Assembly: GCF_900090265.1 (NCBI RefSeq)
Contig: NZ_LT607752.1
Span: 3,224,001-3,288,000, forward strand
Length of the DNA stretch: 64,000 nt
DNA from: Micromonospora rifamycinica
GTDB taxonomy: Bacteria > Actinomycetota > Actinomycetes > Mycobacteriales > Micromonosporaceae
Direction: 5' to 3'
Part shown: piece by piece, positions 38,425-47,490 of the stretch
How the letters are laid out: every line of letters starts with the position of its first letter
Numbering within the stretch: position 1 is the first letter of the stretch
The notes under the pieces: model-generated
The model's input: only the letters and a program-made list of their open reading frames with translations
Databases searched by the model: none
Told to the model about the DNA's origin: nothing
Made by a program: the position numbers and the translations under genes

Positions 38425-39132
38425 TCACCGGGGCCGCCGCTTTTGCGTTGCACCCAACACGGCCGCGCCGTATGGCGTCATTCCCGCCGCCCGCAAAGTC
38501 CGACTCAGCGCGGCCAGGGTGGCCCCGGTGGTCAGGATGTCGTCCAGCACCACCACCGTCCGGCCACCCGCGCCCCGACCGGCCCACCCGGCCCGCAGCC
38601 GGAACGCCGACGCCGCCGCCTCGGCCCGCCCCGCCCGGTCCAGCGCCACCGAATCCGGCCGCGGCAACGCCCGCACCGGGACCGCCGTCGACACGTCCCA
38701 GCCGGCCCGCCGCAACCGGACCGCCGCGTGCCGGGCCAACCGGGACAGGTGGTCGCCGTAGCGCTCCCGAGCCGCCGCCGCGCGGTCCGGCACCGGCACC
38801 AGCAGCACCGGCCGGGCCGTTCCCACCGACGCCGCCACCACGTCCGCCAGCAACCCGCCCAACGGCCGGGCCAGCCCGTGCCGACCCCGTTCCTTGTACG
38901 CCAGCAGCGCCTCCCGCAACGGACCCGCGTACGGGCCGAGGGCGTGGCAGGGCGGCAGGTCAGGCGGTGCGGGTACGGGCCGGGCCGGCACCGGACGCAG
39001 GGCGGCGAGCTGGCGTACGCAGTCCGGGCAGCAGCCCTGCCGCAGGCTCGCGTCCCGCCGCCCACAGCCCGCGCAGCCGGTCGGGAAGACCAGATCGGTC
39101 AGGTCCGCCCAGAGTCCACCGACGTCCCGCAC
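38425..39132 (-). CDS. ComF-family phosphoribosyltransferase-like protein
   Basis: The 235-residue protein is of the ComF/GntX type. It has a Cys-rich zinc knuckle, FPTGCAGCGRRDASLRQGCCPDC (about 15-40), followed by a PRTase fold with VLLVPVPDRAAA and the PRPP loop TVVVLDDILTTGATLAALS. ComF proteins are needed for DNA uptake in competent bacteria; in actinobacteria the role is not clear. The ATG/GTG choice is the GTG at 39132. It lies 7 bases from the lpqB stop on the same strand and is probably in the mtrA-mtrB-lpqB unit. Confidence 0.85.
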   Translation of the reverse strand: MRDVGGLWADLTDLVFPTGCAGCGRRDASLRQGCCPDCVRQLAALRPVPARPVPAPPDLPPCHALGPYAGPLREALLAYKERGRHGLARPLGGLLADVVAASVGTARPVLLVPVPDRAAAARERYGDHLSRLARHAAVRLRRAGWDVSTAVPVRALPRPDSVALDRAGRAEAAASAFRLRAGWAGRGAGGRTVVVLDDILTTGATLAALSRTLRAAGMTPYGAAVLGATQKRRPR

Positions 39133-39139
39133 GGCCGGC

Positions 39140-40966
39140 TCAGAACAGGAAGAACGGCGCGGTAGGGCTGCCCGCCCGGGCACCGGCGGGCGGAGGCGAC
39201 ACGTCCAGTACCTGTTCCGCCCGGATCGTCTCCACCGACGACGACCGGTAGCGGTAGGCGACCCCGTTGGCCTCGTACATCATCATCACCGAGGGCAGCA
39301 CGTACGTCGGGTTGACCGGGTACACCGCCAGGTGGGTCACGCCGGCGCCGACGTCGGTGACCAGGGCGGACTGCTGTGCGCCGTCGACCCCCAGCTCGTA
39401 CACCCCGGAGCGGTCCGTCGAGCCGGCCAGGGCCAGGATGTTCTCCCGCTCCCAGTCCACCGCCGACAGGTCGGTCAGGGTGGTGGCGACCGGCCGCACC
39501 GGGCCGAGCGAGACCACCCCGCCGTCGAGGCTGGCCGCACTGAGGTAGGGCCGACCACCGACGATCAGCGCGATCCGGTGCCCGTCCAACGCGGCGGCCA
39601 CCGCGCTCACCCGTCCCGCCGCGCCCACCGGCACCGGCACCATCCGCGCCCGGTCGTCGAACCGGTAGAGCTTCCCGTCCGCGACCACCAGCCCGTACGG
39701 CTGGGCTCCCGCGAGCGGACGCAGCCAGACCGGCCGCCCGATCGCGGCGAACGTCTGCGTCCCCGCGGTCATCGCCTGCACCGGCGCGGCACCCGAGCCG
39801 ACCACCAGCCGGTGCCGACCGCCGGGGGCGGTGCTCACCAGGGCGGCGAGGATCTTGTCGTCGTCCCGCCGCAGGGCGGCCGAGACGACGTCGTGGTTGT
39901 CCTCCGCCCGGAGCGGCACGGCGCCGACGGCCTCGCCCTCGGCGGCGAGCGGACGGACCGCACCCTCGTAGACGGTGAACCGCTGCGGCCCCTGGGTGAG
40001 CGGATAGACCGGGTTGGCGAGGCGGTGGGCGGCCAGGTCGTCGATGGTCACCCGGGACTGGTTGCGGGTGGTGAGCTGCAGTGGCCCGTCCAGCTCGGAC
40101 AGCGACCAGGCGAGCTGGACGCCGAGCCGCTCCAGCTTGCGGCGGTCGTCCCCGGGCAGGTCGAGGTTGACCTCCCAGCGGCCGTCGGTCTTGACCGCGT
40201 TGTTGATCAGGGCGGTCCGGTCCGGCAGGCCGCTCACCCCCTGGCGGAGCCAGTCCGACGGCCCGGCGATCAGCCACTTGACCGCCTCGCTGACCAGCCG
40301 CTCGGCCGGTACGGCGACCGGCAGGTACCGCTGGTCGGCGACCAGCCGGGTGGCGTCGGAGTTCCAGAAGTAGACCGTGCGGTTCTTGTAGTACTGCTGC
40401 AACGCCACCGTGCTCAGCAGCAGCACGGGGGGTGGGTCGGTGACGTAGTACCCGGCGTCCTCCACGTCCTCCCGGCCCGGCTCGGCGGAGCCGCGCAACG
40501 AGAACCGGTACTCGGTGTCGGTCGCCACCGGCGGGCCGAGCACCCCGTTGGCCCGCAGCACCCCCACCTGCTGCACCGGCACCCGGACGGTGAGCAGCCC
40601 GCTGGCGTTCTGGGTGATCACCGGCTTCTCGGTCAGCCGGACCACGTTGATCACGACCTCGCTGCCCTGCTTCTCGGCGAGCCGGTCGCGGTCCTCGCGG
40701 GCGATGAACTGCTTGACCCGCGCGTACGCCCGCTCCGGTTCGCCGGCCGCGGCGGAGAGGAAGTTCTCGACGAAGGCCTCCCGGTCGGTGCCGCTGGCGG
40801 CGCGGGTCGGCGGTTCGCCGCTACCCGAGCTGGACGCGCCGGCCGAGACCGCCGGACCGGACCCGTCGACCTGGAGGTCGGTCTGGTCGGGGATGCCGCA
40901 GCCGGCGGCGACGAACGCCAGCAGCGCGGCGCAGAGCAGCCCGAGCAGCGCCCGACGCCGGTTCAC
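39140..40966 (-). CDS. lpqB: Lipoprotein LpqB, MtrAB accessory protein
   Basis: The 608-residue protein begins with a lipoprotein signal, MNRRRALLGLLCAALLAFVAAGC, with the lipobox Cys at about 23. An N-terminal GerMN-like domain is followed by a beta-propeller-like C-terminal half with the LpqB domain (WERENILALAGSTDRSGVYELGV). LpqB interacts with the MtrB extracellular domain and tunes MtrAB signalling in mycobacteria and streptomycetes. Its start overlaps the mtrB stop, so it is co-translated. It acts outside the membrane. Confidence 0.94.
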   Translation of the reverse strand: MNRRRALLGLLCAALLAFVAAGCGIPDQTDLQVDGSGPAVSAGASSSGSGEPPTRAASGTDREAFVENFLSAAAGEPERAYARVKQFIAREDRDRLAEKQGSEVVINVVRLTEKPVITQNASGLLTVRVPVQQVGVLRANGVLGPPVATDTEYRFSLRGSAEPGREDVEDAGYYVTDPPPVLLLSTVALQQYYKNRTVYFWNSDATRLVADQRYLPVAVPAERLVSEAVKWLIAGPSDWLRQGVSGLPDRTALINNAVKTDGRWEVNLDLPGDDRRKLERLGVQLAWSLSELDGPLQLTTRNQSRVTIDDLAAHRLANPVYPLTQGPQRFTVYEGAVRPLAAEGEAVGAVPLRAEDNHDVVSAALRRDDDKILAALVSTAPGGRHRLVVGSGAAPVQAMTAGTQTFAAIGRPVWLRPLAGAQPYGLVVADGKLYRFDDRARMVPVPVGAAGRVSAVAAALDGHRIALIVGGRPYLSAASLDGGVVSLGPVRPVATTLTDLSAVDWERENILALAGSTDRSGVYELGVDGAQQSALVTDVGAGVTHLAVYPVNPTYVLPSVMMMYEANGVAYRYRSSSVETIRAEQVLDVSPPPAGARAGSPTAPFFLF

Positions 40967-42714
40967 GACCGGACCTCCGCCCGGTCGGCGGCGGTCGAAC
41001 CCGGGCCGATGGCCAGCACACCGCCGTCACCGGGGCCGATGGCCAGCGGCTCGCCGTCGCGGGGGCCGCCGAAGGGCAGGGTGGCGTCGGCCGGGACCAG
41101 CCGCAGCGGTGAGCTGGTGAGCCGGTCACCGGAGCGGACCGGCAGGGTGAGGCGGAACTGGGCACCCTGCCCCGGGGCACCCCACGCCTCCAGCCAGCCA
41201 CCGTGCAGCCGGGCGTCCTCCAGGCTGATCGACAGGCCCAGGCCGGTCCCGCCGGTCTGCCGCGCCCGGGACGGATCGGCCCGCCAGAACCGGTTGAAGA
41301 CCAGCTTCTCCTCGCCCGGCTTGAGCCCGACGCCATGGTCGCGCACGGTGACCGCCACCGCGGTCTGGTCGACCCCCAGGGTGATCACCACCGGTTTCGC
41401 CTCACCGTGCTCCACGGCGTTGCCCACCAGGTTGCGCAGCACCCGCTCGACCCGGCGCGGGTCCACCTCGGCGATCACCGGGGTGGTCGGCACGGCCAGC
41501 TCGATGGTGACCCCGACCCGCTCGGCCAGCCCGGCGAGGCGGTCGGCGACCCGGTGCACCACCGGCACCAGGTCGGTCGGCTCGGAGTCGAGCATGGCGA
41601 AGCCGGCGTCGAAACGGCTGATCTCCAGCAGGTCGGTGAGCAGCTCCTCGAACCGGTCCAGCTCCGCGTGCAGCAGTTCGGCGCTGCGGGCCACCGCCGG
41701 GTCGAACTCGTCGCGCTCGGCGAAAATCAGGTCGGCGGCCATCCGGACGGTGGTCAGCGGGGTACGCAGCTCGTGCGAGACGTCGGAGGTGAACCGGCGC
41801 TGGAGGCGGGACATCTCCTCCAGCCGCAGGATCTGTCGTTGCAGGTTGGTCGCCATCTGGTTGAAGGAGGTGGCGAGCAGGGCGAGGTCGTCCTCGCCGT
41901 CGACCACCATCCGCTGGTCGAGCAGGCCGGCGGAGAGCCGCTGGGCGGTCCGCGCGGCCACCCGGACCGGGGTCACCACCAGTCGGGTGACCAGGGCGGC
42001 GAGCAGGCCGAGCAGCAGCACCAGGGCCACCCCGGTGGCGATCACGGTGGCCCGCGCGTCGGCGGCGGTGGCGTCCTGCCGGTTGAGCGGGACGAGGTAG
42101 TACAGCTCCAGTTGACCGAAGCGGGTCGGCACCGGGGAGCCGTAGACGAGGTACTTGGTCCGTTCGCCGGTGAGCCGGCCGGTGCGGATCTGGTGGGCCA
42201 CCTTGCCGTCGGCGACGGCGGCCCGCAGCTCCCGGCTCACCAGCGGCCGGACGTCCGTCGCCGGGGAGGTGCGGGTCTCGATGACGCCGGCGTAGTTGTC
42301 GGCGGTGATCGCCACCACCACCCCGCTGGTCTGCTGCGGGTCGCCCCCGGCCAGGTAGTTGACGGTGCCCTCGATGGTGTCCTGGAGCTGCGTCTCCTGC
42401 GGCTGGCTGTAGAGGGCGAACTGCTTGGCCGAGTAGTCGCTGCCGTTGCGCAGCCGTAGCAGCACGTCGGTCTCGGCGTTGTCGAGCAGGATGCTGGTGA
42501 TCTTGTCGGCGATCAGGTAGGCGAAACCGCCCACCAGCAGGCTGGACACCACCAGCGTGATGGTCACCACCCGGACCTGCAACGACCGCCGCCAGGTCTG
42601 GCGCAGCCCGGCGGTCACCCGCGTCGTGCGCCCCACCAGCGCGCCGCGCAGCGCCCGCGCGGCGGAACGCCAGCCGGCGGGGTGCTCGGGGGTGGGGATC
42701 GGTGCGCTGGTCAC
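40963..42714 (-). CDS. mtrB: Sensor histidine kinase MtrB
   Basis: The 583-residue protein has two membrane helices (about 55-75 and 230-250) with an extracellular sensor between them, a HAMP linker, a dimerisation domain with FTSDVSHELRTPLTTVRMAADLI (phospho-His), and an ATPase domain with DHGVGLKPGEEKLVFNRFWRADPSR and GGTGLGLSIS. It phosphorylates MtrA in response to envelope or division signals. The GTG start is 13 bases after the mtrA stop. LpqB follows with overlapping codons. Confidence 0.95.
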   Translation of the reverse strand: MTSAPIPTPEHPAGWRSAARALRGALVGRTTRVTAGLRQTWRRSLQVRVVTITLVVSSLLVGGFAYLIADKITSILLDNAETDVLLRLRNGSDYSAKQFALYSQPQETQLQDTIEGTVNYLAGGDPQQTSGVVVAITADNYAGVIETRTSPATDVRPLVSRELRAAVADGKVAHQIRTGRLTGERTKYLVYGSPVPTRFGQLELYYLVPLNRQDATAADARATVIATGVALVLLLGLLAALVTRLVVTPVRVAARTAQRLSAGLLDQRMVVDGEDDLALLATSFNQMATNLQRQILRLEEMSRLQRRFTSDVSHELRTPLTTVRMAADLIFAERDEFDPAVARSAELLHAELDRFEELLTDLLEISRFDAGFAMLDSEPTDLVPVVHRVADRLAGLAERVGVTIELAVPTTPVIAEVDPRRVERVLRNLVGNAVEHGEAKPVVITLGVDQTAVAVTVRDHGVGLKPGEEKLVFNRFWRADPSRARQTGGTGLGLSISLEDARLHGGWLEAWGAPGQGAQFRLTLPVRSGDRLTSSPLRLVPADATLPFGGPRDGEPLAIGPGDGGVLAIGPGSTAADRAEVRS

Positions 42715-42727
42715 GGTGCAGACCAGG

Positions 42728-43417
42728 CTATCCGGTACCCGCCTTGTAGCCCACGCCCCGTACGGTCAGGATGATTTCCGGCCGCTCCGGGTCCGGCTCG
42801 ATCTTGGCCCGGAGCCGCTGCACGTGCACGTTGACCAGGCGGGTGTCCGCCGCGTGCCGGTAACCCCAGACCTGTTCCAGCAGGACCTCCCGGGTGAAGA
42901 CCTGACGCGGCTTGCGGGCGAGCGCGACCAGCAGGTCGAACTCCAGCGGCGTGAGCTTCACCTCCTCACCGTCCCGGCTGACGGTGTGCGCCGGCACGTC
43001 GATGGTGATCTGGTTGCCGGGCGGACCGATGGTCAGCATCTCCGGCGCGACGTCCTCGCCCCGGCGCAGCCGGGCCCGCATCCGGGCCACCAGCTCCTTG
43101 GGCTTGAACGGCTTGACCACGTAGTCGTCGGCACCGGACTCCAGGCCGAGCACCACGTCGACGGTGTCGCTCTTGGCGGTGAGCATGACGATCGGCACAC
43201 CCGACTCGCCACGGATCGCCCGCGCGACGTCGATACCGCTCATTCCAGGCAACATCAGGTCAAGAAGCACAATATCGGGGCGACTATCCCGGAATGCGGC
43301 CAACGCCCGCTCCCCGTCGGCGACGAACGAGGGCAGGAACCCCTCACTGCGCAGGACGATGCCGAGCATCTCGGCGAGCGCGGGGTCGTCGTCGACCACC
43401 AGTACCCGGGCTCTCAT
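42728..43417 (-). CDS. mtrA: Response regulator MtrA
   Basis: The 229-residue protein is an OmpR-type response regulator. The receiver domain has the acidic pair in LVVDDDPAL, the phosphorylated Asp in DIVLLDLMLPGMSG (about 53) and the Lys in VKPFKPKELVARMRARL. The C-terminal winged helix has VDVPAHTVSRDGEEVKLTPLEFDLLVALARKP and the transactivation loop. MtrA controls cell-wall and division genes and, in streptomycetes, antibiotic genes. The length matches mycobacterial MtrA closely. It heads the mtrA-mtrB-lpqB(-comF) operon. Confidence 0.96.
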   Translation of the reverse strand: MRARVLVVDDDPALAEMLGIVLRSEGFLPSFVADGERALAAFRDSRPDIVLLDLMLPGMSGIDVARAIRGESGVPIVMLTAKSDTVDVVLGLESGADDYVVKPFKPKELVARMRARLRRGEDVAPEMLTIGPPGNQITIDVPAHTVSRDGEEVKLTPLEFDLLVALARKPRQVFTREVLLEQVWGYRHAADTRLVNVHVQRLRAKIEPDPERPEIILTVRGVGYKAGTG

Positions 43418-43632
43418 GGGGTTTATGTTTCCATCCCCGTTCAGTTGGTGGGATCGGCGTCTGGATGGCACGGTACTGCCGGAAGAGGTGTCCCCGCACG
43501 TCCCCCGCGCGATATCTCCCCCGATGGCCGGATCGCTGCGGCCGCACGGCGGGTCCACCCGGCCGGTCGGGCCGTGTCACCATGATCCCCGGGCAGGTCG
43601 CCGCCCGCCAGCCACCATTCGCAGGAGTACGC

Positions 43633-44478
43633 GTGCCCGACCCCGGCCCGACCGCCGTACTCCCCCGGCGTCCGCTCACCGTCGGGGAGCTGCTCGACTC
43701 CGCCGTACTGCTGCTGCGCACCCGGGGCCGGGTGCTGATCCCGCTGGGCGTCCTGCTCGCTACCGGTGAGCAGGTGCTGCTGTACCCGCTCCGCCTTCTC
43801 GCCGACGCCGGCCCCCCGCTGTGGTGGACCGGGAGCGGGTCGTTCCCGCTCTGGTGGCTGATGCTCGCGGTGGGCGCGGCCGGCGAAGCGGTAATCATCC
43901 TGCTGCTCGGCAACCCGGCCGCCCGGGCGGCCGGCGCGGCGCTGCTCGGCCGCCGGGCCGGTACCGCCGAGCTGCTCCGCCCGGCCGGCGCCCGCTGGGG
44001 CGTCACCCTGCTGTCCGCTCCGGTGGTCGGCCTGCTGATGCTGGTCGCGGCCCTGCTCGGCCCGGCCTGGCTGGTCGGTTACGGACTACTCGGCCCGGTC
44101 GCCGCGGCGGTGGTGCTGGACCGGGTGCCCGGGACGGCGGTGCCCGCGCGGGCCGCCCGCGTCGCGCTGCGCGGTCGGGCCGCCGCCGTCCGGGTGCTCG
44201 GCTACCTCGGCTGGTGGGTACTGCGGGTCGGCCTGGCGCTCGGCCTCTTCTTCGGCGTCGAGTCGTTGCACCTGCTCGACCTGGCCGACCCGGACGTCCG
44301 CGCCGTCGCCGCGATGGTCGTCTGGGCAGCGGTGAACAGCGTGGCCTACCCCGCCCTGGCCTGCCTGGACGCGGTGATCCACCTGGACGTCCGGATCCGC
44401 ACCGAGGGACTGGACATCCAGCTCGCCCGTACCCCCGCCGGGGTCCTGGCGACCGTCCCGCCGGCGGCCGACCGGTGA
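43633..44478 (+). CDS. Membrane protein of the DUF4129/MoxR operon
   Basis: The 281-residue protein has several hydrophobic segments, including GRVLIPLGVLLATGEQVLLYPL near the N-terminus, FPLWWLMLAVGAAGEAVIILLL, LLSAPVVGLLMLVAALLGPAWLVGYGLL and VLGYLGWWVLRVGLALGLFF. No catalytic motif is visible; it is probably an integral membrane component of unknown function. The GTG at 43633 has AGGAG six bases upstream; an ATG at 43582 is an alternative. Its stop overlaps the GTG of the next gene (GTGA), so it is the first of five coupled genes. Upstream it diverges from mtrA. Confidence 0.75.
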   Translation: MPDPGPTAVLPRRPLTVGELLDSAVLLLRTRGRVLIPLGVLLATGEQVLLYPLRLLADAGPPLWWTGSGSFPLWWLMLAVGAAGEAVIILLLGNPAARAAGAALLGRRAGTAELLRPAGARWGVTLLSAPVVGLLMLVAALLGPAWLVGYGLLGPVAAAVVLDRVPGTAVPARAARVALRGRAAAVRVLGYLGWWVLRVGLALGLFFGVESLHLLDLADPDVRAVAAMVVWAAVNSVAYPALACLDAVIHLDVRIRTEGLDIQLARTPAGVLATVPPAADR

Positions 44479-45068
44479 GCCGGTGGTGGACGGAGGCCGT
44501 CGCCGTGCTCGGCGACGTCCTGCCGCTGCCGCTGGCGGCGCTGCTGCTGGTGCTGGCCGCCGGGCTGACCGCACTCGCCTGGTACCACCATCCGGCCTGG
44601 GTGCCCCGCCGGCTGCCCCGGTGGCGGCTCCGGCTGCCCCGGTGGCGGCGTCGCCGCCGGGCGGACCGGTCGGCCGGCACCACCACCGCCGCCGTGCTGC
44701 CCCGCCCCCGGGCCGGCGACGACGCCGTCCCCACCGGCGGCCCCGGGTCCTCCGTGGCCGACCGGCTGGCCGCCGAGGGCCGCTACGCCGAAGCCGTCCG
44801 GGAACGGCTGCGCGACATGGTCCGCCGGCTGGCCGCCGCCGGGGCGGTCACGCCCCGGCCCGGGATGACCGTCACCGAACTCACCGACGCGGCGGCCCGG
44901 GCCCGTCCCCCGGTCGCCCCGCCGCTGCGCGCCGCCGGGACGATCTTCACCGAGCTGTGGTACGCCCAGCGCCCGGCCGCCGCCGGCCACGACCGCCGGA
45001 TGCGGGAACTCGCCGACGACCTGGACCGGGCGCTCGCCACCCCACCACCGGACGGGAGCAGCCCGTGA
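44475..45068 (+). CDS. DUF4129-domain membrane protein
   Basis: The 197-residue protein has one membrane helix (about 15-38: PLPLAALLLVLAAGLTALAW), an Arg-rich cytoplasmic stretch (RRLPRWRLRLPRWRRRRR), then a helical DUF4129 domain with AERLAAEGRYAEAVRERLRDMVRRL and a C-terminal FTELWYAQRPAAAGHDRRMRELADDL. The family often accompanies MoxR and DUF58 genes. Its function is unknown, with possible roles in envelope assembly. The start and stop both overlap neighbouring genes. Confidence 0.82.
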   Translation: MSRWWTEAVAVLGDVLPLPLAALLLVLAAGLTALAWYHHPAWVPRRLPRWRLRLPRWRRRRRADRSAGTTTAAVLPRPRAGDDAVPTGGPGSSVADRLAAEGRYAEAVRERLRDMVRRLAAAGAVTPRPGMTVTELTDAAARARPPVAPPLRAAGTIFTELWYAQRPAAAGHDRRMRELADDLDRALATPPPDGSSP

Positions 45069-46504
45069 CCCGGCCGACGACCGCACCATCACCACCAGCC
45101 GCATCACCACCAGCCCCATCACCACCAGCCCCATCACCACCGGCCGCACCGCCACGGCGGCGACGCCGGCACCGGGTGATCGTCCCGCTGGCGGTCGCCG
45201 CCGCGCTGCTCGCCGGCACCATCGGCGCCCACGCGCTGGACCAGCCCGACCCCACCGACCCCGGTTTCCTCTCCCCCGTCGCCACCGACGACGACGGCGG
45301 CAGCCGCCTCGCCGACGCGCTGCGCGCCCGGGGCGTCACCGTCCGCCGGGAGACCGACCTGCTGCCCGCGCTGCTCGCCCTCGACAACGCCCCGGCCACC
45401 CTCTTCGTCCCGGCACCGGAGCTGCTGCACCCGGACACCCTCGGCGCGCTGGGCGAGCTGCCCGCCGGACGTCGACTGGTCCTCGTCGACCCGGCCCGCC
45501 GGATGCTCGAAACGGCCGGCCTGCCGGTGGTGCCGACCGACCGGCGGTGGGCCACCCGGGCGGTCGGCCCGGCGGCCGACGGCCGGCCCTGCCCGCTGCC
45601 CGAGGCGACCCGGGCCGGGGTCGCCGCCGCCCAGCTCCAGCGGTACGCCGCCGCACCCGACGGGCCGGTCGCCCTCGACCGCTGCTACGCGGGCGGCCTG
45701 GTCCGGCTGCCCGGCCGGGCCGAGACGGTGGTGATCGGCGCCAGTGACCCGTTCCGCAACGACCGGATCGCCGAACGGGGCAACGAGGCGCTCGGCGTCG
45801 GCCTGCTCGGCGTCCACGACCGGGTGGTCTGGCTGGACCTGGACGGTCCGGCCCCGCCCCCCACCTTCGGCCGTCCCGGCGGCGACGGCGAACCCGCCTG
45901 GTCACCCACCCCCGGCGGCAGCACGGAGCATGACAACGGCGGCACGGGCGAGGGGCAGGGGCAGCCGGGCGGCCCCGGCCCCGCCACCGACCAGCACGAC
46001 GGGCCGGGCGACCCTCCCGGCCAGGGCGGTCCACCACCACCGGACGACCACCCGCTGCGGGACGCCTTCCCGCCCTGGTTCTGGGCGCTGCTGGTGCAGC
46101 TCGCCCTGGTCGCGCTGCTGGTCGTGCTCTGGCGGGCACGCCGGCTCGGCCCACCGGTCGGCGAGCCGCTGCCGGTCGAGGTCCGCTCCGCCGAGACCGT
46201 CCTCGGCCGGGCCCGGCTCTACCAGCGGGCCCGCGCCCGGGGGCCGGCCGCCGCGACCCTGCGCACCGCCACGCTGGGCCGGGTGCGCGACCGGCTCGAC
46301 CTGCCCACCACCACCGGGCACGCGGAGCTGGCCACCCGGGTCGCCGAGCGGGTCGGCGGCGACCCGGAGCAGATCCACGAACTGCTCTACGGCGCGGCGC
46401 CGCGCACCGACGCCGAACTGGTGGCGCTGGCCCGGTCACTGGACCGGCTGACCCGTACCGTGGCGGCAGCGCCCGGCCGACCGACCGAAGGAGACCCCCG
46501 GTGA
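45065..46504 (+). CDS. DUF4350-domain membrane protein with Pro/Ser/Ala N-terminal repeats
   Basis: The 479-residue protein starts with SPPA-type repeats (45090-45150), then a membrane helix (VIVPLAVAAALLAGTIGAHAL), a DUF4350-like extracytoplasmic domain (about 75-270) with DDGGSRLADALRARGVTVRRETDLLPALLALDNAPATLFV, a low-complexity Gly/Pro region, a second helix (FWALLVQLALVALLVVLWRA) and a C-terminal cytoplasmic part. DUF4350 proteins are paired with MoxR/DUF58 operons in actinobacteria, function unknown. It overlaps the genes on both sides by GTGA. Confidence 0.8.
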   Translation: MTRPTTAPSPPAASPPAPSPPAPSPPAAPPRRRRRHRVIVPLAVAAALLAGTIGAHALDQPDPTDPGFLSPVATDDDGGSRLADALRARGVTVRRETDLLPALLALDNAPATLFVPAPELLHPDTLGALGELPAGRRLVLVDPARRMLETAGLPVVPTDRRWATRAVGPAADGRPCPLPEATRAGVAAAQLQRYAAAPDGPVALDRCYAGGLVRLPGRAETVVIGASDPFRNDRIAERGNEALGVGLLGVHDRVVWLDLDGPAPPPTFGRPGGDGEPAWSPTPGGSTEHDNGGTGEGQGQPGGPGPATDQHDGPGDPPGQGGPPPPDDHPLRDAFPPWFWALLVQLALVALLVVLWRARRLGPPVGEPLPVEVRSAETVLGRARLYQRARARGPAAATLRTATLGRVRDRLDLPTTTGHAELATRVAERVGGDPEQIHELLYGAAPRTDAELVALARSLDRLTRTVAAAPGRPTEGDPR

Positions 46505-47490
46505 CCCGACCCGCCACCACCGTCGAGCCCACCGCCGGCCCGGACGACGCCCGGGCGGCCCTGCACCGGCTGCGCACCGAGGTGGCCAAGGCGGTCGTCG
46601 GCCAGGACGCCGTGGTCACCGGCCTGGTGATCGCGCTGCTCTGCCGGGGCCACGTGCTGCTGGAAGGGGTGCCCGGGGTGGCCAAGACGCTGCTGATCCG
46701 CACCGTCGCCGCCGCCCTCGACCTGGACTCCAAGCGGGTCCAGTTCACCCCCGACCTGATGCCCGGCGACGTCACCGGGTCGCTGATCTTCGACCCGCGC
46801 ACCGCCGCGTTCACCTTCCGGGAGGGTCCGGTCTTCACCAACCTGCTGCTCGCCGACGAGATCAACCGGACGCCGCCGAAGACCCAGTCGGCGCTGCTGG
46901 AGGTGATGGAGGAGCGCCAGGTGTCGGTGGAGGGCGCCCGCCGGCCGCTGCCGGACCCGTTCATCGTGGCCGCCACCCAGAACCCCGTCGAGTACGAGGG
47001 CACCTACCCGTTGCCCGAGGCCCAGCTCGACCGGTTCCTGCTCAAACTGACCGTGCCGCTGCCCAACCGGGACGAGGAGCTGGGCGTGCTGCGCGCCCAC
47101 CACGCCGGGTTCGACCCGCGTGACCTCTCCGCGGCCGGCGTACGCCCGGTGGCCGGCGCCGCCGACCTGGCCGCCGCCCGGGAGGCGGTCGGCCGGGTGC
47201 ACGTGGCCGAGCCGGTGCTCGGCTACATCGTGGACCTGTGCCGGGCCACCCGGGTCACCCCGGCGCTGGAGATCGGCGCCTCGCCCCGGGGCGCGACCGG
47301 GCTGCTCGGCACCGCGAAGGCGTGGGCCTGGCTGGCCGGCCGGGACCACGTCACCCCCGACGACGTGAAGGCCACCGCCCGGCCGACGCTGCGGCACCGG
47401 CTGCGGCTGCGCCCCGAGGTGGAGCTGGAGGGGGTCGGCGTCGACGCGGTGCTGGACACGGTGCTGGCCACCGTGCCCACCCCACGATGA
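46501..47490 (+). CDS. MoxR-family AAA+ ATPase
   Basis: The 329-residue protein is a MoxR-type AAA+ ATPase. Walker A is EGVPGVAKTLL (about 55-65), Walker B is LLLADEINRTPPKTQSALLEVMEE, and the sensor motif is ATQNPVEYEGTYPLPEAQLDRF. MoxR ATPases help assemble protein complexes with von Willebrand-type partners. The GTG start overlaps the DUF4350 stop, and its own stop overlaps the DUF58 start (ATGA), so all five genes are coupled. Cytoplasmic. Confidence 0.93.
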   Translation: MTRPATTVEPTAGPDDARAALHRLRTEVAKAVVGQDAVVTGLVIALLCRGHVLLEGVPGVAKTLLIRTVAAALDLDSKRVQFTPDLMPGDVTGSLIFDPRTAAFTFREGPVFTNLLLADEINRTPPKTQSALLEVMEERQVSVEGARRPLPDPFIVAATQNPVEYEGTYPLPEAQLDRFLLKLTVPLPNRDEELGVLRAHHAGFDPRDLSAAGVRPVAGAADLAAAREAVGRVHVAEPVLGYIVDLCRATRVTPALEIGASPRGATGLLGTAKAWAWLAGRDHVTPDDVKATARPTLRHRLRLRPEVELEGVGVDAVLDTVLATVPTPR